In this document: positions 1-11,600 of the stretch, one piece after another
Position numbering within the stretch: position 1 is the first letter of the stretch
Layout of the letters: each line of letters starts with the position of its first letter
Assembly (NCBI GenBank): GCA_008921705.1
Contig: VFFE01007669.1
Coordinates: 8,024,740 to 8,088,739 of the forward strand
Origin: Burhinus oedicnemus
Taxonomy: Eukaryota > Chordata > Aves > Charadriiformes > Burhinidae
Direction of reading: 5' to 3'
DNA: 64,000 nucleotides
Notes under the pieces: model-generated
Seen by the model: only the letters and a program-made list of their open reading frames with translations
Told to the model about the DNA's origin: nothing
Databases searched by the model: none
Position numbers and translations under genes: made by a program

Positions 1-85
1 CACCATTCAAGACTTGGTCTACAATGTCTCCGTTACCATAGTATATTACCATTTTAGGGAATACTGGTGGTTTGTTGGTTGATTG

Positions 86-110
86 TTTTTTTTTTTTAAA
101 AAAAAAAAAA
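86..110. repeat. T12-A13 palindromic homopolymer tract
   Basis: Twelve T are followed directly by thirteen A, giving a perfect 24-base inverted repeat just before an N run. Such tracts stall sequencing and assembly and probably explain the gap. No coding content is seen between 1 and 120. Confidence 0.9.
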
Positions 111-120
111 GGAGGTAGGA

Positions 121-140
121 NNNNNNNNNNNNNNNNNNNN
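121..140. other. Assembly gap (20 N)
   Basis: Exactly 20 N. The round, repeated length (the same at 46346) suggests a placeholder of unknown true size. Continuity between the two sides is not proven. Confidence 0.98.
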
Positions 141-3100
141 CATTTGTGCTTCTGTCCCTCAATTCAGTATCACTGCTAGGTAATCTTTATTGTTGCCTAT
201 TTGTAACTTTTTGTCCTCATTTACCCAATGTGCTACGCTCACTTTATGTTCAAAGCCTTGACGTTGAACATACTTGCTTTCCTATTTTTTCAATACCTCA
301 GTTACAGTTGTTTACCTATTGTTTGATATATCAGATAATACTAATAAATATTTTGTCTTTATTTCCATTAATCTGCTTTCTTATTTACAAGTTCAAGCAC
401 AGATTTACAATGTACATATTTACATATTTTAAACAACTCTAAGATGTGTTATCACTCATGAATTAATGGAATTATCAGTCCACATAATTATCCTGGAAGT
501 TGTAACAAATCCTTTCTTTGCCATTTTTATATTTTGTAGGCTCTAATTTATGTTTACAGCAGAGCTTACCTTAGTATTTACTATTTGCATTGCTTTTAAA
601 CAGTCATGGAAATGGAGGTTCTTTTCCCAAATGAAGCAGTAGTTTGTGACTTATTAACCAAATTGTCAGATGTCCCTAAAAGAGGGATCCTGAAAGTGTT
701 AATCAGCTTTAAAATAGTACCTGTGGGTTCTAAACTTCGTGTCTACTTTTCTCTGTTTTGTTGATGTTGGGGTTTTTTTGCTCCTAAAGACTGAGGAAAT
801 AGTTTAGATTTTAAAATTTAGTAGTCTGACTCCTCAGACTGAGATTGAAGCTTTTTACTCCATCTTAAGATGAATGAAACTTGCTTTTAACTGTTGAAGT
901 TGTAACTATATTGTGCTTTACACAAGAATGATTTTGATACGGATATGTTTTGCTTGTGTTGAATATTTTTACACTTTATGCATATAATATGTAATTGTAA
1001 AATTTTAATTTAAAATTTTATTATTCTGTCTCATGTTTGTTTCTGTGGGATTTAGTCAGCCTTACGGGAAGGCTGGTATTGAACTATGGCTGTAAAATCG
1101 TATGATGGAGAAGAACCTTCAAAGTACTGTGACATTCACGGCTTGCTGTCTCAAAACTTTTTCTGTTTTGTCAGGGAGTAGGGGGTAATTCATGAGCTAG
1201 GCTTCTGCCTATTAAAACTTTAAAAATAGCCCACTGTTTCTTGAATGTTAACATTTTTTTCTGATCACTTAGTATATTGTTTTTAAGAGTACAGGAACAT
1301 TTTCCTCTTTATAATCCTTAAATCACACAGGAGGTTTTCAGTAGATAGACAAGCATGTCAGAAATCTCCTCGTACAGGAGGCAAGGTCTGGGAGGCTCTG
1401 CGCTTGTGGCTGCTCCTGGCTTCTCTTGCCTCCCCCCCCCCAGCATGCACATCCCTGCATGACATCCTGCTAGAGCGACCACGTGTTCTGGGAAGATAAG
1501 TCAATATTCTTGACACATTCAGGAAATACCTGATGGGAATTGTTGGGGAAGAAACTGGGGAGGGGCATTCAGGGAACCTAGAGTGGGTTCAGTATGTGCT
1601 GGTGATGTAGAAGGAGGCAGATGAGAGCACCCAGGGAGACAAATGAGAGATTTACATCTTGGAGCTATTTTAGACTCTGTTATTCTCCATGGGGAATTCC
1701 CATTCAGCTAAGAACGGTGCCATTCTTGTAAAGTATTTCAGTGAAGCTTTGTGATATAATTTTATATTAGAAACCATAGTTAAACTGTAGAATGTAGAAA
1801 ATACTGCAAGAATTATCCATCTCGTCAAGGCTTTTAAAAATAAATGACTGTTAGTATTGCAGAAAGGGGAACTGTTGAGGTAGCATGAAGTTAACATAGG
1901 AGTTTAAGGACAGCCTTAACACTGATTTTAAGTATTTGAATTAATGACTTTGACACCAATGAAAAGGCAGTCCTGATGAACAAAGTTGGCAGGCATCACT
2001 ACAGGGGCAGAGCAAATACAGCACGAGAGCCAGCTGCCTGTGTCCCTACTTCTTCCTTTTGCATTAGTACTAACATTTGTACAACCAGAAAATGAGTAAA
2101 AGCTCATATCTTACCTTCCTCCCCCCTCCCCCAAAGTAGGTTTCGGTCAGATCAGGTGCTCGGCCTGGCTTGCCGTGGTTTGTTGCACGGCCCCATAAAT
2201 GCCAGCAGTAGCAGGGGGAGATAGTTGGAATGAATTAATGGGTTTGTGGAAGAGCAAAACTGCCCTTTTCAGAAGTAGCATAGACTTACATCAAATGAAG
2301 TAAGGGACTCTGGAAACATTGCGTAACATAAAATGAGCTGGATCTTGGATGGCAGTTCATACAAAGGTATTTGAACATGATTCTGTTGGGCCAGAAGCCC
2401 TTTAAAAAGGAGAGAGGTCTGAAGAGCACTTCAGTGCCCAAACCAGGTCTGGTGCCCAGCTGGACAGTGGTGACTACAGACCAGCTAAGCATGATACCTT
2501 GCAAGAGCCTCATAATGTGGAGGAAGTCAAGGTGGTGGTGGAATGATGATGTGCTTGTGGTGATTTTTGGTTACAGGGTGAGTGGAGACAGAAAAAGAAT
2601 ATTTTTTTGTGTTACTGTAGTTTGCTGTAAAGCAGTCGAGATTTGGGAACATGTGTACATCTGTAGGTTGGGTTTTTTTCCTCCCTAATATGAAGCAACT
2701 TCACCTTCTAAGCATATTAAAACAAAAGATTATCATGATGATTAAATTATAACATTATTTACAGTAAGTGGTAGAAGACCTAAGAAATCCATAGCATCTG
2801 TGCCTTTTGCTAATGACAACAGTGTGCCTCAACAACAAACGGACATTGTAACCTCAGCCGCATAAAAGGACCCAACTTACTTTCAAAAATATTTTCTTAT
2901 GTTTCAAAAGAAAAACTTGCTGAGGTATTGAGATTGGTTGGCAGTATCTCTTTCTCTTACAGTACACAGAATTCAGAATACCTCAGACCTTGACAACCAA
3001 GAAATGAAAAGTTATGGTACGAGAAAATCCAGATTTAAATCTTCCCCTGCTGAGCTGGCAGTAGCAACTGAAAATTATTTGCATGCTAAGGTGTAGTTGC

Positions 3101-3374
3101 ATTGAATAGTAGAAGGAGCAGTTGAAATAACTAAATGGAGCTGTTGGTTGGATTTAAGGAGATTTATTAAACTTTCCCTGTTCACCTCTGGTACAGTCTT
3201 TCTGCGTGTTTATGCTTCATTTCTACAGTAAATGGGACCCATTTTCTATCCGTAAGATGAATACGAGATAGACTTTGGGGTTTACTGGTGTTCGGTCAAA
3301 GTACAGAGTTGGTTGTTATCCAAGAAGGGGGAATTATAAAAGTGAATTTCCACCTGGTTGGAGGGTATGGAGAA
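141..3374. other. Unique AT-rich sequence, no gene seen
   Basis: Only short chance reading frames (up to about 105 codons) are present, without recognisable domains. A C9 run lies near 1432. A GAAG/GTAAGA-like donor on the minus strand near 2112 has no convincing acceptor upstream. I see nothing I can call a gene. Confidence 0.6.
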
Positions 3375-3644
3375 GGCAGAGGCAGACTTGTCCTGGAGGT
3401 GTACAGTGAGAGGCAATGGACACAAGTTCGAAAAAAGGAGATTCCATTTAGATATAAGGAAAATAAAGTCACTGTAAAGGTGGTCAGCCACTGGAGAGGT
3501 TGTAAAAATCTGTTTTCAAAGGTATCTGAATCTTGATGCGTCAGTGCCCTGAGCATCCTTGATCTAGTTGGACCTCCTTTTAGCAAGAGGTTGGACTGGA
3601 GACCTCCAGAGGTCCATTCCAACCAGCATGTTTCTGTGGTTCTG
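3375..3644 (+). mobile_element. CR1 LINE 3' fragment (old, diverged)
   Basis: The segment keeps the diagnostic order of a CR1 3' end. First comes a degenerate end of ORF2 (a stretch encoding a GNG-HKL...F-like remnant, with AGGCAATGG and TTTAGAT...AGGAAA landmarks). Then comes the untranslated tail with GGTTGGACT and GACCTCCAGAGGTCCATTCC, ending in TTCTGTGGTTCTG, a decayed form of the CR1 8-bp terminal repeat. The reading frame is decayed. It is strongly 5' truncated, as is usual for CR1. Its 3' end points toward, and lies only about 50 bp from, the 3' end of the opposite-strand CR1 that starts at 3693. Boundaries are approximate, especially on the 5' side. Confidence 0.85.
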
Positions 3645-3771
3645 ACCTATAATAAGTGTAGGTTTTCTGTGGAATAAGTGAAATGTGAGGTTATAGAATC
3701 ACAAAATCACAGGGATTGGAAGGGACCTCTGAAGATCATCTAGTCCAAACCCCGTGCCAGAGCAGGGACAC

Positions 3772-4416
3772 CTAGAGCAGGTTGCACAGGATGGCGTCCA
3801 GGTGGGTTTGGAATGTATCCAGAGTCGGAGGCTCCACCACCTCTCTGGGCAGCCTGTTCCAGTGCTCTGCCACCCTCAAAGTCAAGAAGTTCCTCCTCAT
3901 GTTTAGGTGGAACTTCCTATGGTCAAGTTTGTGCCCGTTACCTCTTGTCCTATCACTGGGCACCACTGAAAAAAGACTGGTGCCATCCTCCTGACACCCT
4001 CCCTTTAAGTATTTGTAAGCATTGATGAGATCCCCCCTCAATCTTCTCTTCTCCAGACTAGAAAGACGCAAGTCCCTCAGCCTTTCTTCATAAGAAAGAT
4101 GTTCCAGCCCCCTCATCATCTTTGTAGCCCTTTGCTGTACCCTCTCCAGCAGTTCCCTGTCCTTCTGGAACTGGGGAGCCCAGAACTGGGCACAGGACTC
4201 CAGATGCGACCTCACCAGGGCAGAGTAGAGGGGGAGGATAACCTCCCGCGACCTGCTTAACACACACCTCCTGATGCACCCCAGGATGCCATTGGCCTTC
4301 TTGGCCACAAGGGCACATTGCTGGCTCGTGGTCATCCCGTTGTCCACCAGGACTCCCAGGTCCCTTTCCACCGAGCTGCTTTCCAGCAGGTCAGCCCCTA
4401 ACCTGTACTGGGGCAT
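3772..4416 (-). pseudogene. CR1 ORF2 C-terminal domain, separate frame (copy A)
   Basis: This 214-codon open frame, beginning [15 protein letters not shown] and ending LDAILCNLL, is the conserved region after the reverse transcriptase in avian CR1 ORF2. It includes [19 protein letters not shown] and LPREVVE. It is intact in itself. It lies in a different frame from the RT part because of an insertion or deletion near 4450 in the segment that should encode a K-C-R-V-L-H-L-G-like sequence. The 3' untranslated CR1 tail follows at 3771-3693. Confidence 0.92.
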
Positions 4417-5534
4417 GGGGTTATTCCTCCCCAGGTGCAGTACCCGCTACCCTTGCCTTTGTTGAACTTCATCAGGTTTCTCTCTGCCCAACTCTCCAGC
4501 CTATCCAGGTCACGCTGAATGGCAGCACAGCCTTCTGGTGTGTCAGCCACCCCTCCCAGTTCTGTGTCATCAGCAAACCTGCTGATGGTGCAATCCATCC
4601 CTTCATCCAGGTCATTGATGAATATGTTGAGCAGGACTGGACCCAGCACTGACCCCTGGGGAACACCGCTCGTCACAGACCTCCAACTAGACTCTGTGCC
4701 GCTAACCACAACCCTCTGAGCTCTATCTGCCAGCCAGTTTTCAATCCACCCCGCCGTCCATTCATCCAACCCGCAGTTCCTAAGCTTGCTTATGAGGATG
4801 CTGTGGGAGACAGTGTCGAAAGCCTTGCTGAGGTCAAGGCAGACAACATCCACTGCCCTCCCCTCATCTGTCTGTCCAGTCACGCCATTGTAGAAGGCTA
4901 TCAGATTAGTCAGACATGACTTCCCCTTGGTGAATCCATGTTGGCTACTTCTGATAACCTTCTTTTCCTCCAGATGTTTTGAGACAACACCCAGAACGAG
5001 CTGATCCATCATCCTTCTGGGGACGGAGGTGAGGCTGACTGGCCTGCAGTTTCCCGGGTCTTCCTTCTTGCCCTTTTTGAAGACTGGAGTGACATTGGCT
5101 TTCCTCCAGTCCTCAGGCACCTTGCCTGTTCTCCAGGACCTTTCAAAGATGATGGAGAGCGGCCCAGCAATGACTTGTTCCAGCTCGCTCAGCACTCACG
5201 GGTGCATCCCATCAGGACCCATGGACTTGTGGATGCCCAGTTTACTTAACTGATGTCTAACTTGATCCTCCTCAACCAAGGGGAAGTCCTCCTTCCTCCA
5301 GACTTTCTCTGTTACCTGTAAAGTCTCCTGAGCAGTAAAGACTGAAGCAAAGGCGGCATTCAATAATTCTGCCTTCTCTGCCTCATCTGTCACCATGGCC
5401 CCTGTCTGATTCAACAGCAGGTCCGCATTTTCTCTAGTTTTCCTTTTGCCTCTGATGTTCTTGAAGAAACCCTCCCTGTTGACCTTGACATCCCTTGCCA
5501 GATTTAATGCCAAGGAGGCCTTGGCTTTCCTCAT
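4398..5534 (-). pseudogene. CR1 ORF2 reverse transcriptase, broken (copy A)
   Basis: The CR1 ORF2 reverse transcriptase would copy CR1 RNA at the target site. The frame runs from 5534 downward but is cut at 5196 by a TGA where copy B has CGA, the change expected from CpG decay. It resumes at once (5195-4398, 265 codons). Visible RT landmarks are [48 protein letters not shown] and the catalytic FADDTE box (YADD-type). Relative to copy B it lacks 18 bp (in frame) near 5325, between short CTCCTGAG repeats. At about 4450 the frame shifts away from the C-terminal part, as in copy B. It cannot encode a complete enzyme. Confidence 0.93.
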
Positions 5535-5680
5535 TTCTTGCCTGCATCCTGTGGCAGCATTCTTGTAATCTTGGCAAGTGGTCGGTCCCTTCTTCCACTT
5601 AGTGTAAACTTCCTTCTTCCACTTGAGCTTTTTCAGAAGCTCCCTGCTCAGCCATGCAGGTCTCCTGCTTCCCTTGCCTG

Positions 5681-8600
5681 ATATAGGCCAAATATACTCT
5701 GCCGTAGGTCATCATACATTTACTGTGGGTAACGCTGGCTTGTGACCTTGATGACTCCTGTATTTGCAGGCCTCCACCTCTGTTCTCCAGTGCCCTGTAT
5801 GGCCTTATCTCCCCATGGTTACCTTCATGTGCTTTGTGTATGATAAACTACCAAAAGAACCTCATTTCTATTACCATGTTATCAGTGCCTGCCTTTTGCC
5901 AGCACAAGAGTTTGTATGATGAATTACATCAAGAAGTTAATCCAGGTTACAATTAATACAGCAAGGAAACACATTAGTTTTAAGAGTGAGCTCGTGGTAC
6001 AGTTAGTTGGTTGTGTTGGTGCCAGGGGAAGGGTGAAGTGTCAGGCAGAAACAGATCAAGTGCAGAAAAAGTAGGACTGCTTCCTCCAGCAGTAGCACCA
6101 GCAGTTGAATGTGAAAATGCAGAAATCTGGTACCAGTTTCTGATAGATCGTAAAGTTACCTTTACTCTGTGCTGATTATTTTTTCTTGATCCAAATCATA
6201 GGGTTTATCGCCATAACACGGTTTTCAAATGGCCAAGATTATCTATGAGTATACAGCCAATTATCTAGATTGATTTTTGTATCAAACCATATCATTGTCT
6301 ATTTACTTTGCACAGCAAAGATATTTAGAATTTCTGTGAATGGGGTTTTGGTTTGGGTTTTTTTGGTTTGCTGACATTTGTGTATATTTTCATATTTGCA
6401 TGTATTTGCTGTCCATAGGTTACCAAGATTGGAGGATTTCAGGAAATACCTGGTTTCTTAGAATTTTAGTACCAAAGCTTCATGCATCGTGGCGTGTGGG
6501 AGCGCGACACAAATATCAAATTTTAGTACCCCAGTGCAATCCACTGAAAAGAATGTAACTGGTTGCATGACTTACAGCCATTTCTTTGTGGACACTCACT
6601 CCGAGGGATTCCAGCCAGATGATTTAGTAATACTACTTCTGGGCTAAAATGGTGGTTTGTGTTATTTATCAGAGACACCTGAATGTGCCTTTGTCTGCTC
6701 TCTTAAGGAAGTAATGTTACGGAAAGACTAAGAAAAGAGAAGAGGCAAGACAAGACTTAACAGCCTACGTATATCTGAAATTGCAAACAACTAAAGATAA
6801 AAAGGAAATATTCGGGCTAGCGTAGGGGCTTATAGCTAGAAATAAAGCAGTGAAATGAAGAAAGAGAAGATTAAGGCTAAATGTCATGAAAGAGCATTCT
6901 GCAACAGTAGTGGTTTTTTAGAGGACTCTTCCAAAGAAAGCAAAGAAAAAACTGTTTCAGGACAAAGGCCCTTTTTTTGCCTTTTCTTCTTTTTTCTTTC
7001 CTGTTTCTTTCCTTCAGCTTAACCACTCAATGTAAAATAATCTCATATGGGTATATAAAAGAATGTATTAAATTTTTGAGGCATGAATGTGAATCTCTGC
7101 ATCCTTGGGAGTTGCTGTTGATGCCTGAATGCTGCACCAGCTTTACAGAGCCGAAGGTGCGGTCTGTGCCATCGGGATCTCGCAGTACCAAGTTCTGATG
7201 TTGGAAATGAGTCGACAGTAGTAGCTCTGTGCACAGCGTGCACTTCGCTAGCTTCAGTGGGACCTTGTAGGAATGAAGATCTGTGTCGTTCAGGATTTAG
7301 TTGTAGATAAGCTGAAAAAAGGGAAAGTAAAAATTGTTTGGGCTGAAGCGAGTAGGGACGAAGGGAGGAAGATAGGAAGAAATTATTAAACCTTTATAGG
7401 AGTGTTTCACTTTCTTTTTTGAATGCGTATAAATACTGCTGCTTTATTTACCATCAGTAGGACCTAGATGGCAATTCTACTAGTAATTTGTACTATTTCA
7501 CTTGAGATTAGAGTCATTCTGAAAAAGCAAGAAGGGGGTATATGTTTGCGATCTGTTAACCACCAACGGGAGGTAAAGAAACAACAAACCAAAATCCTGA
7601 ATTTAAACTTTTAAATGGGTTAAATAGATGACAGTTTTTAACAATATCATTATTTTGACGTGGATACTCTTAGCTAAGCTTTTGAAAGCTTTTGATGTCT
7701 TTCCTTAAAAAAAACTTCTAGTATTATCTCCAGTGTCATAAAATTCTTGCAGATCAAAATTGCTTTGCTGGTTTAAACTGGTGATTTAAACTGGTATTGG
7801 CAACACTGCCATAAAAAGGATGCTTCTGCAGTTTTCTCCAGCAGCCAAGCTGGTTGGAGAAATTTCTGCCCACTTCCTCTTGGCCATTCATTCCTGCTCC
7901 ACTTGAAGGTTTTCTCCCCTTTTTCACTTGCACCCGTGAAAGTGCTTGTGGTGGTGTATCTGTGGGCTGATGAAACGGTGCAGGTGAAAGAGGGGTTTTT
8001 GTGCTTTTATTGGGACGGGGGAAGGTGGTTAGCTGGATTCTGCAAAATTTCCTCTGATAGGTTCAATTTTTGTTTCTTTGGGGTTTTTTTTGTTTGTTTT
8101 ATGTGTATGTTGTTTGCTGTAAGCCCAAATAATTTCAGTGCTGTGGTTTTCAGTGTGGCTCTGCAGATATTTGTCTCGGCATGTTGGGGCGGTTGAAGTG
8201 CTGCAAGGGCCAGGTAGGGAACACGCAGCAGAGGACAGAGAAGAGATTCTGTAACAGGCTTGGTACTAAAGGAGATATACATGCAAAAGTGCCCTTGGAT
8301 TTTTCTTTTTCCCCACGTTTCCAGTCTTCTATATATCCCAAGTAACCATTACAAACTGATTAAGAAATCTGTTAAAATATGCAGTGCTTCTAAGAAATTT
8401 TTAAGTGTTGTAGCTGAAGATGAAAGTTGTTTCTAAAATTGTTTGAAATTATTAGAGCTATCAACATCACCTTATTCTCATTTTCAGTAATTAACAGGAA
8501 ACTTGGGGGTTTTTTCTGCTCTGAATTAGAGCAGTGTTCCAGCTGAACTCTGAAATCTGACAGTCGTCACTTCCAACCTGGTAATGAAGTGTCGCCTGGG

Positions 8601-11600
8601 TGAAACCAGAGACTAGCCTGGCTCCAGACCTCTTCTGTATTTGCTCCATATTTAAAGAAGAGATGTTATGTGATATGTTGTCTGATGTAACAAAAATAGT
8701 TAAATCTCTCCTTAAGATTTAAAACACAACTTTTCCTTGGGCTCAAATGCCTCCTTGCTGCCCCGAGAGGGTCTTATTGAAATGCAGACACTCCATCTTT
8801 CCCTTTCTTAGAGAGCAACCTGTCTTATCAATTACTTCCATAAAACAGCATTTACTGTGAATACCGTTCCTGCTGTTAGACTGTGAAGAGACAAACTGCA
8901 TACCTGATATGTCTGGATGCTAAGGAAGTTAAGCAACACAATCCTTGTAATTCCTCCTGACGACTGTGAAACAGGGATGTGATGATTACGGTTCTGCTGG
9001 GAGATGTCTTAAAAAATTAACAAGGTCATTTTCTTAACAAAAATTTCCAAACCTCATTTCAACCAAGTAGAAAGGGAATACTGCTTTTATCTGCTTCTGA
9101 CTTAATTGTCCGTGTGCCTGTTGTGGAGATGTCATCATGTGATAGCGGCGCCGCTAACGCAGAGAGGGGCTTCTCAAACCCCTGGGAGGAATAAGGCAGT
9201 TTCTGTGAAAGATTTTCTTTTTAGTAAAGATAAGATAGAAAAAGTAATGATGGAGACAAAACTGATAAAGACAGAAATATCAGAAGGAATGGCAAGCTAA
9301 AGCCAGAATTTTTAAAGCTGCGTTAGATCCATCTTCAGAGCTGGAAAGGCCATTCAGAAGAAGTTACCTGCATTGCCAAGTCCTTTAGTAGCGGATGATC
9401 TTTTCTCTGCGGAAGAATAAAGAGCGTTGAGGTCTTAACTGAATGTGTCTTAAACAGGGATGTCTGGCAGTGTGAGTCAGGTCGGCCTCCTGAGCTCCGG
9501 AAAGCACAGGTAACCTAGAGAAGTTTGGTATCACTGAACGTCCAAAGGATGGATACTGGATTTGAGCTGTACAGAAACAAGTGCTCCTTCCCTGATGCCT
9601 AAGTCCACTCTGTTAATAGCACAAAATTACAATTGAACTAAGCTGATTAAATGGCACAGTGGATTTGTCACACAGAAACGGTGTTGTTAATCTGGCAGCC
9701 AAATATATTGGAGGGGAAATGAGGTAAAAAAACCCAACAAAGTCCATCCAGAATTATGATTTTCCTTATTTTAGGAAAAAAAAATTAAAAAGGCAAAAAC
9801 CTACTGAGGCTTTTCTGTTTTTAATGTGTCTAGAAGGTCTGCTTTTTAGGAAGGCAGTACAGTTAACTGGGAGCAAATAGGATTTTATCTTTTATTTAAC
9901 CAAGGAAGGAGTACAGGCAGAACTTCAAATAAACTTGCTATTAAAAAAAAAATAATTACATTATTACATTTGAGGAGTATTCTGAAATTTCTTGGAGTGA
10001 TTTGCAGGTTCCACGGGACTGATCTGTATGTACTGGGCATATAATTGAAGAGAGACATAAATTCATTTCTGTTAGTAATACAATCACCTCGCAAGGTATT
10101 TTTTTATTGAATTAGACCTGTATAACTAAATTGCTCCTGATGCCTTTTGTGGATGCTTCTAAATCATCAGCTAAATAGCAGCTGATCCAAGTTTGGCAAA
10201 AGGAAGAAATGAAGTTTTGCAAGATGATATTCACTGTTACTAATTGTAATCAATCAGAATTTGATACTTGTATATGGTCTTGTTTTAAAAGCATTGTAAT
10301 TATGGGAGTGCTACAAATCTTATCTTAATGGAGGAGAAAAAAAATAGTAAATATGACCCATACTTTGAGCTTAAACTTTCTGTGGATGTTACTTCTAGAA
10401 TGAGTACCGTTTCCCTTAGGGTAAACAGCAGGATTTAAAAGATCTGTTTCCCAACTTTTTTCTAGTACCATTAGAAGCAAAAGCAAAGCGTATACTGGCT
10501 TACCTGACCAAACAGAGAATTGTTTTCTTCTGTTATTTCCTGTTTAATTCATGCTTTTGATAACTATTCTTTGTCTTTAGAAAAATCTTTCCTGTGTTCT
10601 AGGGGTCTTTTTCAAAGCCATGCTCAGACAATGAGAGAGGTCGGTATTTAGGGCATGTCCCCAGCTTTCATCTGCTTTTCCTTACCTTTCATGTTTGTTT
10701 TTTCCCATTGTCAGAACCTGCGGTGCCTCCTCTTTGGTATCCCTAGCAGCAGCAGCTGGTTGTGTATTTGTTTCAGGAGGTGGGTGGCCCTTCTGTCCTG
10801 CTGTTTTCCAGACATCAGGGCGAAGGGAAGGCTGGTAGAGTAATAAGGTCCATGTGAATGTAAAGCCTGAAAAAGTGGGTGTCAGGCTTATGTATGCAGA
10901 TACATGCATTAAAAACATTTTAATCTTACATAAAAAGTTCTACTAGGTTTCGGCTTGGTGGTGAACATGCACTGCTAATATAAAGAAATATTCCTCTGTT
11001 AAATCTTTTGGGATTTGGGGGCATTTGTGAATTAATTTATTTCTAGAATTTCCATCAAAAGAGAAATCCTTTGTAAAACGACAGATGTTAAAATACAGAC
11101 AAGAAATAGTTCTCGTTCTGGGAAGTTATAGACAGTTATTAGCAGTTGAATATTGAAGTCAAAATGCAGAAACGAGCCCTGAAACCTGCTATGATTCTAG
11201 GATTTCAGAGGAACGCTTTTCCTAGACCTTCTTTCTGGTTCCTTTCTTTAAAAATAAATGATATTTACAAATTTATGGTAATATCTGTATAGTTTTACTT
11301 ATAATTTCACCAAGACTTGTTACTTAAACATTAATAGAAATTAAGTAAATTACAATGACCAGGAGAACACGGACTCGTGCAGACACAGGGGAAGCCCCCT
11401 GCCATGGCAGTACCGTACCCAGGCAGAACAGCTCGCCCTTTCATACTGCTATGAATGCATCTATTACACTTGGAAGCCCAGCGATTCCATAGGAGTTTTC
11501 ATTTTAGGTATTCTACTTAAAATGATTTTTGAGGATTTAGCACTGCCCTATTCCGAATCCTCTGCCACCCGTCAGGAGCTCTCTACACAGGCAGACACCC

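Larger units (their letters stand above)
3693..5680 (-). mobile_element. CR1 LINE, 5'-truncated, copy A
   Basis: CR1 non-LTR retrotransposon on the minus strand, about 2.0 kb. It runs from the 3' terminal repeat (plus-strand reading ATAGAATCACAAAATCAC at 3693) to an abrupt 5' truncation at about 5680. There it stops matching copy B (48797-51284), just after the shared sequence CTTCCCTTGCCTG. A full CR1 is about 4.5 kb, so ORF1, the endonuclease and the start of ORF2 are missing. The flanks share only TATAG, a doubtful short target duplication, which fits the known tendency of CR1 to leave little or no duplication. It contains the ORF2 pieces annotated separately. Similarity to copy B is very high over their whole overlap by eye. 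Confidence 0.95.

Noticed and set aside
2371..2688. 105-codon plus-strand frame ending near an ACAGG/GTGAGT donor
   Set aside because: No acceptor, no domain, and tryptophan-rich composition from GGTGGTGG-type sequence; chance frame.
4274..5253. Plus-strand open frames inside CR1 copy A, and similar ones in copy B at 48908-50882
   Set aside because: Antisense shadows of the CR1 ORF2 reading frame.
10686..10708. Minus-strand ATG encoding MGKNKHER followed by AAAG/GTAAGG
   Set aside because: Only 23 coding bases; nothing supports transcription or a downstream exon.
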